Part shown: positions 32,717 to 41,077 of the stretch, one piece after another | Layout: each line of letters begins with the position of its first letter | Numbering within the stretch: position 1 is the first letter of the stretch | NCBI RefSeq assembly: GCF_018736145.1 | Contig: NZ_CP059997.1 | Coordinates: 3,967,501 to 4,031,500, forward strand | Length of the DNA stretch: 64,000 nt | Source of the DNA: Amycolatopsis sp. CA-230715 | Lineage (GTDB): Bacteria; Actinomycetota; Actinomycetes; Mycobacteriales; Pseudonocardiaceae | Direction: 5' to 3' | Notes under the pieces: model-generated | Databases searched by the model: none | Told to the model about the DNA's origin: nothing | The model's input: the letters and a program-made list of their open reading frames with translations, nothing else | Position numbers and translations under genes: made by a program

Positions 32717-33616
32717 ATGCGTGCCGGCGTCGTGGGTCAGTTCGCGGTGGTCGCCGCCGCGTGGGGATCGAGCTTCCTGTTCATCAAGATCGGGCTCGGC
32801 GGGCTGCCCCCCGGCCAGGTGGTGTGGGCGAGGCTGGTGTTCGGGTCGCTCGCGCTCGCCGCGATCATGCTCGTCACCCGCCAGGCCGTGCCCCGCGAAC
32901 CGCGCGTGTGGGGCCACCTCACCGTGGTCGCGCTGCTGTTGTGCGTGGTCCCGTTCCTGCTGTTCGCGTGGGCGGAAACCCGCATCTCCTCCGGGCTCGC
33001 CAGCATCTTCAACGCCACCACGCCGTTGCTCACCATGGCGATCGGCGCGGTGGCGCTGGCCTCGGAACGGCTCACCCGCGACCGCGTGCTCGGGCTGGTG
33101 CTCGGCTTCGTCGGCGTGGTGGTGATCATCGGGCCGTGGGCTGGCATCGACTTCGGCCACGACCTGCTCGCCCAGCTCGCCTGCCTCGGCGCCACGTTCT
33201 GCTACGGCTGCTCGTTCGTCTACTTGCGACGGTTCGTGGCGCCGCTCGGGCTGCCCGCGGTGAGCGTCGCGTTCGGCCAGGTGACGATCGCCGCCGCGAT
33301 CATGCTCATCGCCACGCCTTGGGTCGCCTCGACGCCACCGCGCGTCGACCTCCCGATCGTGCTGAGCATGCTCGCGCTGGGCGCCGTCGGCACGGGGCTC
33401 GCCTACCTGCTGAACGTGAACGTGGTCCGGGCATGGGGCGCCGCGAACGCGTCGGCGGTGACGTACCTGTCGCCGGTCGTCGGGGTGGCGCTCGGGGTGA
33501 CCGTGCTGGGCGAACCGCTGACCTGGAACCAGCCGGTGGGCGCCGCACTCGTGATCCTCGGCATCGTGGCGTCACACGGGAAGCTCCGCACTACGCGCCC
33601 GGTCCCCGCCCCGTAG
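32717..33616 (+). CDS. EamA-family (DMT) transporter
   Basis: This 299-residue protein has ten membrane helices in two EamA repeats (about 1-135 and 150-290): AAAWGSSFLFIKIGLGGLPP in the first helix, and LSPVVGVALGVTVLGEPLTW in the penultimate loop-helix, the family's most conserved stretch. It is likely to export a metabolite or amino acid. Two in-frame ATGs (32708 and 32717) are possible; the second has GGTGGA at suitable distance. A strong hairpin follows its stop. Confidence 0.9.
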   Translation: MRAGVVGQFAVVAAAWGSSFLFIKIGLGGLPPGQVVWARLVFGSLALAAIMLVTRQAVPREPRVWGHLTVVALLLCVVPFLLFAWAETRISSGLASIFNATTPLLTMAIGAVALASERLTRDRVLGLVLGFVGVVVIIGPWAGIDFGHDLLAQLACLGATFCYGCSFVYLRRFVAPLGLPAVSVAFGQVTIAAAIMLIATPWVASTPPRVDLPIVLSMLALGAVGTGLAYLLNVNVVRAWGAANASAVTYLSPVVGVALGVTVLGEPLTWNQPVGAALVILGIVASHGKLRTTRPVPAP

Positions 33617-33641
33617 ACTAGTTCGCGGGGGCTGCGCTGAT

Positions 33642-33664
33642 GCCCCGAAGGTGGCCTTCGGGGC
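33642..33664. terminator. Perfect hairpin terminator (copy 1 of a repeated element)
   Basis: GCCCCGAAGG-TGG-CCTTCGGGGC is a perfect 10-base stem with a 3-base loop, between the EamA gene (plus) and the APH gene (minus), which are convergent. The same stem occurs at 44343-44365 with loop TCA. Confidence 0.85.
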
Positions 33665-33702
33665 GCTAGACGACACAAATCCACCCCTCGCTTTCGCGCG
33701 GC

Positions 33703-34500
33703 TTAGAAGAATTCGTCCAGCAGGCGGTAGAAATCGAGGCGCGTCGTATCGACGGGGACTTCGCCGTAGCGCGCGAGGAACCGGTCCGCGAAACGCGCGC
33801 CGAACTGCGGGTTGAGGTCTCCCGCCCGCAGGCTCCTGGTGATCAGCGCGAGGTCGGCGTACCGGTCGGCAACCCCGAGGCGTCCCACGTCGATCAGGCC
33901 GGTGACCTCGAACGTCGACGGGTCGAGCAGCACGTTCGGCAGGCACAGGTCGCCGTGGCAGACCACCGACTCCTCCACGCCGGGTAGTGCGCCGTCGAGT
34001 TCGGTCACGAGTCGCGCGGCGGACCAGCCGGACCGTTCGTCGTCGAGGTCTTCGAGATCGACGAGACCGTTTTCGGCGGCGTACCTGGCGTGCGGCACGG
34101 TCACCGCGAGGCTCCGGTCGAACGGGCAGTCCGCCACCGGCAAGGCGTGCAGCACGCGCGTGAAATCGGCGACGGCGTCCACCACGGCTTCGCGCTCCCC
34201 GCTGGCCCAGTCCTCGGCGGCGGTGCGGCCCGGTACCGCCGTGGACACCAGCCACGCGACCCCGTCCTTCTCCCCGGTGTCGACCACGTGGGCCGCCGGG
34301 ATGCCGTGCGCGCCGAGCCAGTCGAGCCGGTCGGCTTCGCCCGCCACGTCGAAACCGGCGTCCGGGTGCTCGGATCGCGGCGCGGCCTTGGCGTAGAGCG
34401 GCGGGCTCCCGTCGAGCCGCCACACCCCGGCACCGGACTTCCCCACCGTCACCGGCACCCACTCGTGCCGGTCGAACCGGCGGCGCACCGTCTCGATCAT
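33703..34500 (-). CDS. APH(3')-family aminoglycoside O-phosphotransferase
   Basis: This 265-residue kinase-fold enzyme carries the full APH(3') signature: VVCHGDLCLPNVLLDP (catalytic Asp and Asn), GLIDVGRLGVADRYADLAL (metal Asp) and the C-terminal FYRLLDEFF, which is characteristic of this group rather than of generic phosphotransferases. It would phosphorylate the 3'-hydroxyl of kanamycin- or neomycin-type drugs. Start ATG at 34500. No mobile element is nearby and codon use fits the genome, so it appears native. It is divergent from an ECF sigma gene. Confidence 0.9.
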   Translation of the reverse strand: MIETVRRRFDRHEWVPVTVGKSGAGVWRLDGSPPLYAKAAPRSEHPDAGFDVAGEADRLDWLGAHGIPAAHVVDTGEKDGVAWLVSTAVPGRTAAEDWASGEREAVVDAVADFTRVLHALPVADCPFDRSLAVTVPHARYAAENGLVDLEDLDDERSGWSAARLVTELDGALPGVEESVVCHGDLCLPNVLLDPSTFEVTGLIDVGRLGVADRYADLALITRSLRAGDLNPQFGARFADRFLARYGEVPVDTTRLDFYRLLDEFF

Positions 34501-34571
34501 GACCCCATCGTGCCCGAAAAATTCCGCGTCGCACCCGTCGGAAAGCGCACGCCCCGGACGACGATGGGGGT

Positions 34572-35093
34572 GTGACGGAACCGCGGGTGCAACGGGACCC
34601 GGCGTTCGCGCTGCTCGGGCTGTACGAGAGCGCGCTGCCGGAGGTCTACGGCTACCTGCTGTCCCGCTGCGGGAACACGACCCTCGCGGAGGAACTGACG
34701 TCCGAGACGTTCCTCGGCGCCGTCCGCGCCTGCCGGAAGTCCGGCGCGCCCCCGGTCAGCGTGCCGTGGCTGATCGGGGTGGCGCGGCACAAGCTCGTCG
34801 ACCACTGGCGGCGGCGCGAACGCGAGGAACGGAACCTGCGGCTGGTCAAGCAGCACGAGCCGGAGGCCGTCGATCCCTGGGAAGAAGAGATCGACGCGAT
34901 CCAGGCGCGGGACACGCTCGCGCGCCTCGGCCCGCACCACCGGGCCGCGCTGACCCTGCGCTACCTGGACGGGCTCGCCGTGCGGGACGTCGCGCACCTG
35001 CTGGACCGCACCGTGCACGCCACCGAGGCGCTGCTGGTGCGGGCGAAAGCGGCGTTCCGCCGCGAACACGACCAGAAGGAGGGCTCGGAATGA
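34572..35093 (+). CDS. ECF sigma factor
   Basis: This 173-residue sigma factor has region 2 (VYGYLLSRCGNTTLAEELTSETFLGAVRA, about 25-54; VPWLIGVARHKLVDHWRRRERE) and region 4 (LGPHHRAALTLRYLDGLAVRDVAHLLDRTVHATEALLVRAK, about 115-158). The start is a GTG at 34572 with a weak ribosome site. No anti-sigma gene follows; instead the stop overlaps a VOC-domain gene as ATGA. That protein's N-terminal 37 residues look like the opening of a sigma-associated anti-sigma-like protein. Confidence 0.92.
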   Translation: MTEPRVQRDPAFALLGLYESALPEVYGYLLSRCGNTTLAEELTSETFLGAVRACRKSGAPPVSVPWLIGVARHKLVDHWRRREREERNLRLVKQHEPEAVDPWEEEIDAIQARDTLARLGPHHRAALTLRYLDGLAVRDVAHLLDRTVHATEALLVRAKAAFRREHDQKEGSE

Positions 35094-35974
35094 CTGATCC
35101 TTTCGACGCCCTCCGCGACACGGCACGAGCCGTCGACCCCGATCCCGATTTCGCCGCCACGCTGCGCGAAGAGCTGCGGCGCGCGGTACTGAACGGAGGA
35201 GAAATGACCAGCACCGAAGCACCCGCGCGAGCCGAGGCACACTCGCTGACGCCCTACATCGTGGTGACCGACGCGCGGCGCGCGATCGACTTCTACGTCG
35301 ACGTGTTCGCCGCCGTCCGCCGCGACGACCCGGTCGTCATGGACGACGGCCGCATCGGGCACGCCGAGGTCGGCATCGGCGACAGCGTGCTCATGCTCGC
35401 CGAGCCGTTCCCGGAGATGGGGCACGTGGTGGCCCCCGAGGGCGGCGCGGTCGTGCACGTCCAGGTGTCCGATGTGGACACTGCGATGGCGAAGGCCGTC
35501 GAACTCGGCGCGGAGGAGATCCGCCCGGCCGAGGACCGCGGCTACGGCAAGCACGGCACGATCAAGGATCCGTACGGCCAGCGCTGGCTCGTCGCGCAGG
35601 CGGAGCGGTCCGAACCCGCCGAACCCGCGGTCCCGCACGGACAGGCCGGGTACTTCACCTTCCAGGTCCCCGAAGCCGAGCCCGCGAAGGCGTTCTACGG
35701 CGCGGTGCTCGGCTGGCGGTTCAAGCCCGGTTTCGTCGAAGGCGGCTGGGGCATCGAAGGGCACGGCCTCGAAGGCGGGCTGTGGGGCGGGCCCGGCCGC
35801 CAGGCCGGCTTCAAGGTGATGTTCGCCGTCGACGATCTCGAAACCGCGCTCGCCCGCGTCACCGAGCAGGGCGGGCAGGCCGGTGAGGTCGAGACCATGC
35901 CGTACGGCCTCAGCGCCGACTGCACGGACAACCAGGGCATCGAGTTCTGGCTCTGGCAGCAGCCCGCCGAATAG
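35090..35974 (+). CDS. Two-domain VOC (glyoxalase/bleomycin-resistance) protein with anti-sigma-like leader
   Basis: This 294-residue protein starts MTDPFDALRDTARAVDPDPD, a short leader (1-37) of the type found on proteins encoded right after ECF sigma genes. Two VOC modules follow: one at about 50-170 (TPYIVVTDARRAIDFYVDVF to IKDPYGQRWLVA, PhnB-like) and a second at about 180-290 (GYFTFQVPEAEPAKAFYGAVLGW to NQGIEFWLWQQ). VOC proteins bind metals and small ligands such as antibiotics. The four-base overlap with the sigma gene implies fixed stoichiometry, so it may sense a ligand for the sigma factor. Confidence 0.88.
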   Translation: MTDPFDALRDTARAVDPDPDFAATLREELRRAVLNGGEMTSTEAPARAEAHSLTPYIVVTDARRAIDFYVDVFAAVRRDDPVVMDDGRIGHAEVGIGDSVLMLAEPFPEMGHVVAPEGGAVVHVQVSDVDTAMAKAVELGAEEIRPAEDRGYGKHGTIKDPYGQRWLVAQAERSEPAEPAVPHGQAGYFTFQVPEAEPAKAFYGAVLGWRFKPGFVEGGWGIEGHGLEGGLWGGPGRQAGFKVMFAVDDLETALARVTEQGGQAGEVETMPYGLSADCTDNQGIEFWLWQQPAE

Positions 35975-35980
35975 TTTTCC

Positions 35981-36017
35981 GCCCGCTCCACTGACATTCC
36001 GTGTCAGTGGAGCGGGC
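35981..36017 (+). terminator. Very stable hairpin after the VOC gene
   Basis: GCCCGCTCCACTGACA and its exact complement form 16-base arms around the 5-base loop TTCCG, beginning six bases after the VOC stop. It lies only 13 bases before the next ATG, so it also forms the leader of that gene. Confidence 0.8.
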
Positions 36018-36030
36018 TTAGCCTCCGCGC

Positions 36031-36819
36031 ATGAACCTCGACATGGACCACCTGGCAGACCGCTACGTCTCGGTGTGGAACGAGCCCGATCCGGTAGTGC
36101 GGAAGGAAACCGTCGCCGCGTTGTGGGCGGCGGACGGCACCGAAATCACCGAGACCGCGACCTACCGAGGCCACCAGGCCATCGAAGGCAGGATCGCCGA
36201 AGCGCACGAAAGCCTGGTGCGCGAGGACGGTTTCGTCTTCCGCTACGCAGGCGACGCGCTCGGCCACCACGACGCGATCCGGTTCACCACCCACATGCTC
36301 CCCGCCACCGGCGGGGGAATCGCCTGGACCGGGTCGATCTTCGTCAAACTCGGCGAGGACGGCCTGATCGTGGAGGACCACCAGTTCACCGTCCCGCAGC
36401 CGGAGACGCACGCGGTGGTGGCGGAGTTGCTGCGCCGCATCGCGGAAGGCGACCCGGATCGGATCGCGGAGCTGTACGCGCCGGTCGTCGACTGGCGCGT
36501 GAGCTGGCCCGTCGAGCACCACCCCGCGGTGCCGTGGATCCGGCCGCGATCCACCCGCGCCGATGTCGCGGAACACTTCCGCGCCCTCGGCGGGCACTGC
36601 GTCCCGACGGAAGCACGGGTCCGAGTCGAAGGCACCTTCGTCGACGGCCGGTGCGCCGTGGTGACCGGGACCAGCTCCCAGGTCGTCAAGGACACCGGCA
36701 AGCGCTTCACCACGGCGTTCGCACTCCACCTCGCCGTCGAAGACGGGCTCGTCACCCAGTACCACGTGTACGAAGACAGCCTCGCGGTCGTCGAAGCCTT
36801 CACCGCGATGCCAGAATGA
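36031..36819 (+). CDS. Tandem SnoaL/NTF2-like double-domain protein
   Basis: This 262-residue protein contains two NTF2-like modules: residues about 1-120 (HLADRYVSVWNEPDPVVRKETVAALWAADG, a form common in polyketide-cyclase-like proteins) and about 125-260 (LRRIAEGDPDRIAELYAPVVDWRVSWP to GLVTQYHVYEDSLAVVEAF). Tandem fusion of the fold is less usual than single domains. No catalytic assignment is possible. The start lies just after the 16-base hairpin, so its expression depends on its own promoter within that short gap or on read-through. Confidence 0.82.
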   Translation: MNLDMDHLADRYVSVWNEPDPVVRKETVAALWAADGTEITETATYRGHQAIEGRIAEAHESLVREDGFVFRYAGDALGHHDAIRFTTHMLPATGGGIAWTGSIFVKLGEDGLIVEDHQFTVPQPETHAVVAELLRRIAEGDPDRIAELYAPVVDWRVSWPVEHHPAVPWIRPRSTRADVAEHFRALGGHCVPTEARVRVEGTFVDGRCAVVTGTSSQVVKDTGKRFTTAFALHLAVEDGLVTQYHVYEDSLAVVEAFTAMPE

Positions 36820-37075
36820 CCGGGTAACGAGTTCTTCCAGGAGCGATGCCGCGTAGGCGTCCCGCGGCCGTACGCGCCGGTGGAAACGCGAAGCCGCCGA
36901 GCTGGCGAGCCGTCGCTGGCACGGCTCCACCGACCCGCGCGCTCAAGACCGGTGCCCGTACCCCTGCTGTGACCGCCCCATCGGCCGTGGTCGCCAGGAT
37001 CGACGGCCCGGTGCTCGCGGCGACCCACGGGCCCGAACCCGGTTCACCGGACTGGTGGACCGGGCGGTACTGACC

Positions 37076-37957
37076 TCACCCCAGTTCGGCGAACACCTCG
37101 GTGAACACCTCGACGGCCGCTTCCACCAGCGGGTGCCGTCCGCTGCCGTCCCGGTGCGCGGCGAAGATCCGCCTGCCGAGCGCGGGTCCCGGCACCGGCC
37201 CGGCGACCACCCCGTCCGAGAGCGCGGGCACGCCGAGGCGCGGGATCAGCGCGTGGCCGCCGCCCGCGGCGACCAGGCTCAGCGCGACCGCGAAATCGCT
37301 CACCTGGTGCCTGATCCGCGGGGCGAACCCCGCCGCGGCGCACCACCGGACGAGCACTTCGCGGCACTCGCTGCCCGGCTGGTCCGAGACCCAGTCGACG
37401 TCGCGCGGATCCGCGTCCTCGGCGCCGGACGGGCGCACCAGCCACATCGGCTCGGTGTGCACGAGCACCTGCCGCACCCCGGCGGACCCGGTGGCGGGCA
37501 GCAGGTCGTAGGAGTGCAGCAGCACGACGTCGAACTCGCCCGCGCGCAGGCGCGGCACGCTCGACGCGGGCAGTTCCTCGGTGAGCTGGATCTCGATCCC
37601 CGGGTACCGCACGCTCATCTTCGCCAGCGCGTCCGGCACCACCGCGCGCGCCGCGCTGGGGAACACGGCGAGCCGCAGCGTGCCGCTCGGCTCGTCCCGA
37701 TCGCGCGCGAGGGCGGCTTCGATCTCGTCGAGTTCGACGGCCAGCCGCTCCGCGTGCGCGACGAGCGCCTCCCCTGCCGGTGTCAGCACGACGCGGTTCG
37801 TGGTGCGGTCGAGCAGCTGCGCCTTCGCCTCGCGTTCCAAAGTGGACAGTTGCTGGGACACCGCGGCCGTGCTGAAGGACCGCGCCTTCGCCACCGCGGC
37901 GATCGTGCCCAGTACGGAAAGATCGCGCAGCAGCAGAAGCCTTCTCACGTCGAGCAC
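37076..37957 (-). CDS. LysR-family transcriptional regulator
   Basis: This 293-residue regulator has an N-terminal winged HTH (LRDLSVLGTIAAVAKARSFSTAAVSQQLSTLEREA, about 10-45; NRVVLTPAGEALVAHA) and a periplasmic-binding-like effector domain (GTLRLAVFPSAARAVVPDAL from about 92, VSLVAAGGGHALIPRLGV near 230). It faces a 58-residue Cys-motif gene across 95 bases, but LysR targets are often distant or self, and no ligand can be named. Confidence 0.92.
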   Translation of the reverse strand: MLDVRRLLLLRDLSVLGTIAAVAKARSFSTAAVSQQLSTLEREAKAQLLDRTTNRVVLTPAGEALVAHAERLAVELDEIEAALARDRDEPSGTLRLAVFPSAARAVVPDALAKMSVRYPGIEIQLTEELPASSVPRLRAGEFDVVLLHSYDLLPATGSAGVRQVLVHTEPMWLVRPSGAEDADPRDVDWVSDQPGSECREVLVRWCAAAGFAPRIRHQVSDFAVALSLVAAGGGHALIPRLGVPALSDGVVAGPVPGPALGRRIFAAHRDGSGRHPLVEAAVEVFTEVFAELG

Positions 37958-38052
37958 GAGCCGATCCTACGAACCGCGCCATCGGTTCCGCTTACCCGGA
38001 GCATCGGGAATCACCGCTGTCGCCGACGGCGGCGGGCTGCCATCGTCGAGGC

Positions 38053-38229
38053 ATGGCCACCTGCCCGTCGTGCGCGCTCCCCGCGGACCGCCCGTTCACC
38101 GAAGTCTCCCGCCACACCACATCCGAGGGCATCGTCGTCTACTCGACCTGTGTGTGCGGCGAGGCGCTCGTGCACCTCATTCCGCACCGCTTCGAGCCGC
38201 TGCGCGTCGCGTACCGGCCCACCGCCTAG
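38053..38229 (+). CDS. 58-residue protein with zinc-ribbon-like cysteines
   Basis: The ATG at 38053, preceded by GTCGAGG, opens MATCPSCALPADRPFTEVSR and ends VAYRPTA at 38229. Two Cys pairs, CPSC near the start and CVCG at residues 33-36, are spaced as in a small zinc ribbon, with several His residues after them. Codon positions show the genome's G+C bias, supporting a real gene despite its size. It is divergent from LysR. Function unknown. Confidence 0.65.
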   Translation: MATCPSCALPADRPFTEVSRHTTSEGIVVYSTCVCGEALVHLIPHRFEPLRVAYRPTA

Positions 38230-38249
38230 GACCTACGCTGCGCACACGC

Positions 38250-38286
38250 CCAATACCCCTATGTATTGGCCGATGCCAAACATAGG
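38250..38286. promoter_or_regulatory. Overlapping inverted repeats upstream of the subtilase gene
   Basis: CCAATAC-6-GTATTGG (38250-38269) and CCTATGT...ACATAGG with inner TTGG/CCAA (38258-38286) share bases, so two mutually exclusive symmetric structures are possible. They lie about 90-125 bases upstream of the subtilase start in an AT-richer stretch and are a likely operator or leader element. Confidence 0.5.
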
Positions 38287-38373
38287 TACTGGCTACGGAT
38301 TGTTCTCCGTTACCCGCCAGTCAACGGTGGACCGACAAACCGGAAAATTCCGGCTGGCTCGAGGAGGACACTC

Positions 38374-39513
38374 GTGCGAAAGTCGTCGATCAGCGCCGGC
38401 GTGCTCGCCGTCGCCGCCTGCACCACACTCACCATCGGCTCGGCTCAGGCCGCGCCGTCGCTCGCCCCCTTCACGGCCGCGTCCGCGGACGGTGTCGCGG
38501 GCGAATACATCGTCGAAGTCAAACCGGGTGAGGACGCGGCGCGGGTCGCGCACGCGCTCGGCGTGACCCCCACCCACGTCTACGAAACCGTGCTGAACGG
38601 TTTCTCCGCCACGCTGGACGCCGCGAAGCTCCAGCAGGTGCGTGCCAGAGGCGGGGTCGCCGCCGTCGAGCAGAACGCGCGCGTCAAGGTCGACGCGGTC
38701 GGTTCATGGGGCCAGGACCGGATCGACCAGCCCAAGCTGCCGCTCAACAACTCCTACGTCACCACGAGCACCGGCAGCGGGGTGAACGCCTACATCATCG
38801 ACACCGGAATCCTGCCCACACACCCGGAGTTCGGCGGGCGCGCGAAGGTCGGCTACGACGCCACCGGCGGCAACGGCATCGACTGCAACGGCCACGGCAC
38901 GCACGTCGCGGGCACCATCGGCAGCAACACCTACGGCGTCGCGAAGAGCACCAAGCTCTTCGGGGTGCGGGTGCTGGGCTGCGGCGGATCCGGCACCAAC
39001 GCCGACGTGATCGAGGGCATGGACTGGGTGGCGAAGAACGCGGTGAAGCCCGCGGTCGCGAACATGTCGCTCGGCGGTGCCAAGAACTCCAGCGTGAACT
39101 CGGCCGCGACGAAGCTCGCGCAGTCCGGCGTGTTCCTCGCGGTCGCCGCGGGTAATGAAAGCCAGAACGCGTCCAACGTTTCGCCGGCCAGCGCCCCCGG
39201 CGTGTTCACGGTCGCCGCCTCGGACATCAAGGACGCGTCCGCGTCGTTCACCAACTACGGCAGGGACGTCGAGATCTACGCGCCCGGCGTGAACATCAAG
39301 TCGACGTGGCTCAACAACAGCACGAAGTCGATCAGCGGCACCTCGATGGCCACCCCGCACGTCGTCGGCGTGGCGGCGCTCTACAAGAGCGCGAAGGGCG
39401 ACACTTCGGAGGCGACGCTGACGACCTGGCTGCAGACCAACTCGTCGAAGAACGTCATCACCGGCGTCCCGCCTGCCACCTACAACGGCCTGCTCCAGAC
39501 CGCGGGCCTTTAG
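38374..39513 (+). CDS. Secreted S8 subtilisin-like protease (proteinase K group)
   Basis: This 379-residue precursor has a signal peptide to AQA (about 26), an inhibitor-I9 propeptide (about 43-106: GEYIVEVKPGEDAARVAHAL), and the protease domain with Asp143 in YIIDTGI, His174 in NGHGTHVAGT and Ser324 in SGTSMATPHV. Cysteine placement (CNGHGTHV, LGCGG) matches proteinase K-type enzymes. The GTG at 38374 follows GAGGAGGAC. There is no C-terminal domain. It is monocistronic: an intrinsic terminator follows 12 bases after the stop. Confidence 0.96.
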   Translation: MRKSSISAGVLAVAACTTLTIGSAQAAPSLAPFTAASADGVAGEYIVEVKPGEDAARVAHALGVTPTHVYETVLNGFSATLDAAKLQQVRARGGVAAVEQNARVKVDAVGSWGQDRIDQPKLPLNNSYVTTSTGSGVNAYIIDTGILPTHPEFGGRAKVGYDATGGNGIDCNGHGTHVAGTIGSNTYGVAKSTKLFGVRVLGCGGSGTNADVIEGMDWVAKNAVKPAVANMSLGGAKNSSVNSAATKLAQSGVFLAVAAGNESQNASNVSPASAPGVFTVAASDIKDASASFTNYGRDVEIYAPGVNIKSTWLNNSTKSISGTSMATPHVVGVAALYKSAKGDTSEATLTTWLQTNSSKNVITGVPPATYNGLLQTAGL

Positions 39514-39525
39514 TCCACAGTGGAC

Positions 39526-39560
39526 GGCGCCCTCCCTGCCAGGGGAGGGCGCCTTCCTTT
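39526..39560 (+). terminator. Intrinsic terminator of the subtilase gene
   Basis: GGCGCCCTCCC pairs perfectly with GGGAGGGCGCC (39543-39553) across a 6-base loop and is followed by TTCCTTT, a rare T-rich tail for this genome. It starts 12 bases after the subtilase stop. Confidence 0.9.
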
Positions 39561-39612
39561 CCGCGACGACGTTTAGCCCGCTAACTGCACTTGGCGACCG
39601 GTTCCCCTGTCC

Positions 39613-40914
39613 CTAAGCCGAAACGCGTTCGCGGGCCCGCGGTCGGCCGACGCCCTGCCATGAGAGACCGGCGTCCAGCACCACGCGCGGTTCCAGCAGG
39701 TTCCTGGTGTCGACCACCGCGTCGCCGTGCATCAGCTCGGACACGTACGCCCAGTCGAGGCGCCGGAACTCGGCCCACTCGGTGAGCACCACGATCGCGT
39801 CGGCGCCCTTCGCCACCTGGTACGGGTCGTCGACCACGGTCATCCCGGGAATCTCGCCGCCGACCGCGGGGTCGTACGCGGTGAGTTCGGCGCCCAGCGC
39901 GGAAAGCACCGAGGAAACCGAAAGCGCGGGCGAGTCGCGCAGATCGTTCGTGCCCGCCTTGAACGCCAGCCCGAGCACGCCGATCCTGGCACCGGCGAGC
40001 GTGCCGCCCACCGCGCCCGCGATCTTCGCGACGATCCGGTCCCGCTGCGCGATGTTCTCGTCGATCGCCGCGCCGAGCATCCCGAAGTCGTAGCGCACCG
40101 ATTCCGCGATCCGCAGCAGCGCGTGCGTGTCCTTCGGCAGGCACGAACCGCCCCAGCCGGGGCCGGGCTTCAGGAACGAGCGGCCGATCCGCCGGTCGTA
40201 GCCCATGCCCTCGGTCACCGAGGTGATGTCCGCGCCGAGCCGCTCGCACAGTTCGGCGATCGCGTTGACGTAGGACAGCTTCATCGCGAGGAAGCAGTTC
40301 GCCGCGTACTTCACCAGCTCCGCGCTCGCCGCGTCGGAGATCACCGCGGGCGCGGAAAGCCCCGCGTAGAGGTCGGCGACCCAGCGCGCGGCAGGCTCGT
40401 CGTCGGAGCCGACCACGATCCGGTCCGGGCCGAGGAAGTCCGACACCGCGGTGCCCTCGCGGAGGAACTCCGGGTTGGACACCACCGGGATGTCGTGCCT
40501 GCCGATCAGGTCGGCGATGCGCCGCGCGGTGCCCACCGGCACCGTCGACTTCGTGATCAGCGCGCAGCCGGGCGGCAGCACGTCACCGATCTGGGCCGTC
40601 ACCGCCTCGACGGCACGCAGGTCCGCCGCGCCGCCCGCGCCCATCGGCGTCGGCACGCACAGGAACACGCCCTCCGCGTCGGCGACCGCGCGCCTGGCGT
40701 CGGTGGTGAACGCGAGCCGCCCGGACGTCAGCCCTCTGGCGACCAGCTCCGACAAACCCGGTTCGAGGATGTCCACCCGTCCGGCCGACAGCCTCGCGAC
40801 CTTCGCTTCGTCCACGTCGACGCAGGTGACCTGGTGCGAAAGGCTGGCGAGGCAGGCCCCCGTGGTCAGTCCGACGTATCCGGTCCCTACCACCACGATT
40901 CGAGCTGAGCTCAT
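39613..40914 (-). CDS. UDP-glucose 6-dehydrogenase
   Basis: This 433-residue enzyme oxidises UDP-glucose to UDP-glucuronate with two NAD+. The N-terminal NAD fold starts RIVVVGTGYVGLTTGACLA, STVPVGTA is the strand-loop with the conserved Thr, FLREGTA carries the catalytic Glu region, and PGWGGSCLPKDT holds the catalytic Cys. ATG at 40914 is chosen since residues upstream are Arg-rich and non-family. It is separate from the glycan cluster at 20 kb but could feed it or capsule/teichuronic-type polymers. Confidence 0.95.
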   Translation of the reverse strand: MSSARIVVVGTGYVGLTTGACLASLSHQVTCVDVDEAKVARLSAGRVDILEPGLSELVARGLTSGRLAFTTDARRAVADAEGVFLCVPTPMGAGGAADLRAVEAVTAQIGDVLPPGCALITKSTVPVGTARRIADLIGRHDIPVVSNPEFLREGTAVSDFLGPDRIVVGSDDEPAARWVADLYAGLSAPAVISDAASAELVKYAANCFLAMKLSYVNAIAELCERLGADITSVTEGMGYDRRIGRSFLKPGPGWGGSCLPKDTHALLRIAESVRYDFGMLGAAIDENIAQRDRIVAKIAGAVGGTLAGARIGVLGLAFKAGTNDLRDSPALSVSSVLSALGAELTAYDPAVGGEIPGMTVVDDPYQVAKGADAIVVLTEWAEFRRLDWAYVSELMHGDAVVDTRNLLEPRVVLDAGLSWQGVGRPRARERVSA

Positions 40915-41077
40915 GTCAAGCAAGGTCGCAGCCGGAGTTGACCTCCTCGCTAACGGAGACCGACGGGCCCGCGTACTCCTCGCGACGGGTAACCAAGGCA
41001 ACACCGCCAAGTGATGCGAACGAGCGTTAACCTACATCGGCGACGGCGGCACGCCGATCAGGAAGGAACGGGAGAAC

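Noticed and set aside
33703..34500. Acquired resistance island around the APH(3') gene
   Set aside because: No transposase, integrase, direct repeats or composition change flank it; it looks like a native actinomycete kinase gene.
36846..37073. Possible 75-codon gene in the gap before LysR
   Set aside because: It has AGGAG close to an ATG, but the product is Arg/Pro/Ala-rich without pattern and the AGGAG is too near the start. The 256-base gap between convergent genes is left as non-coding.
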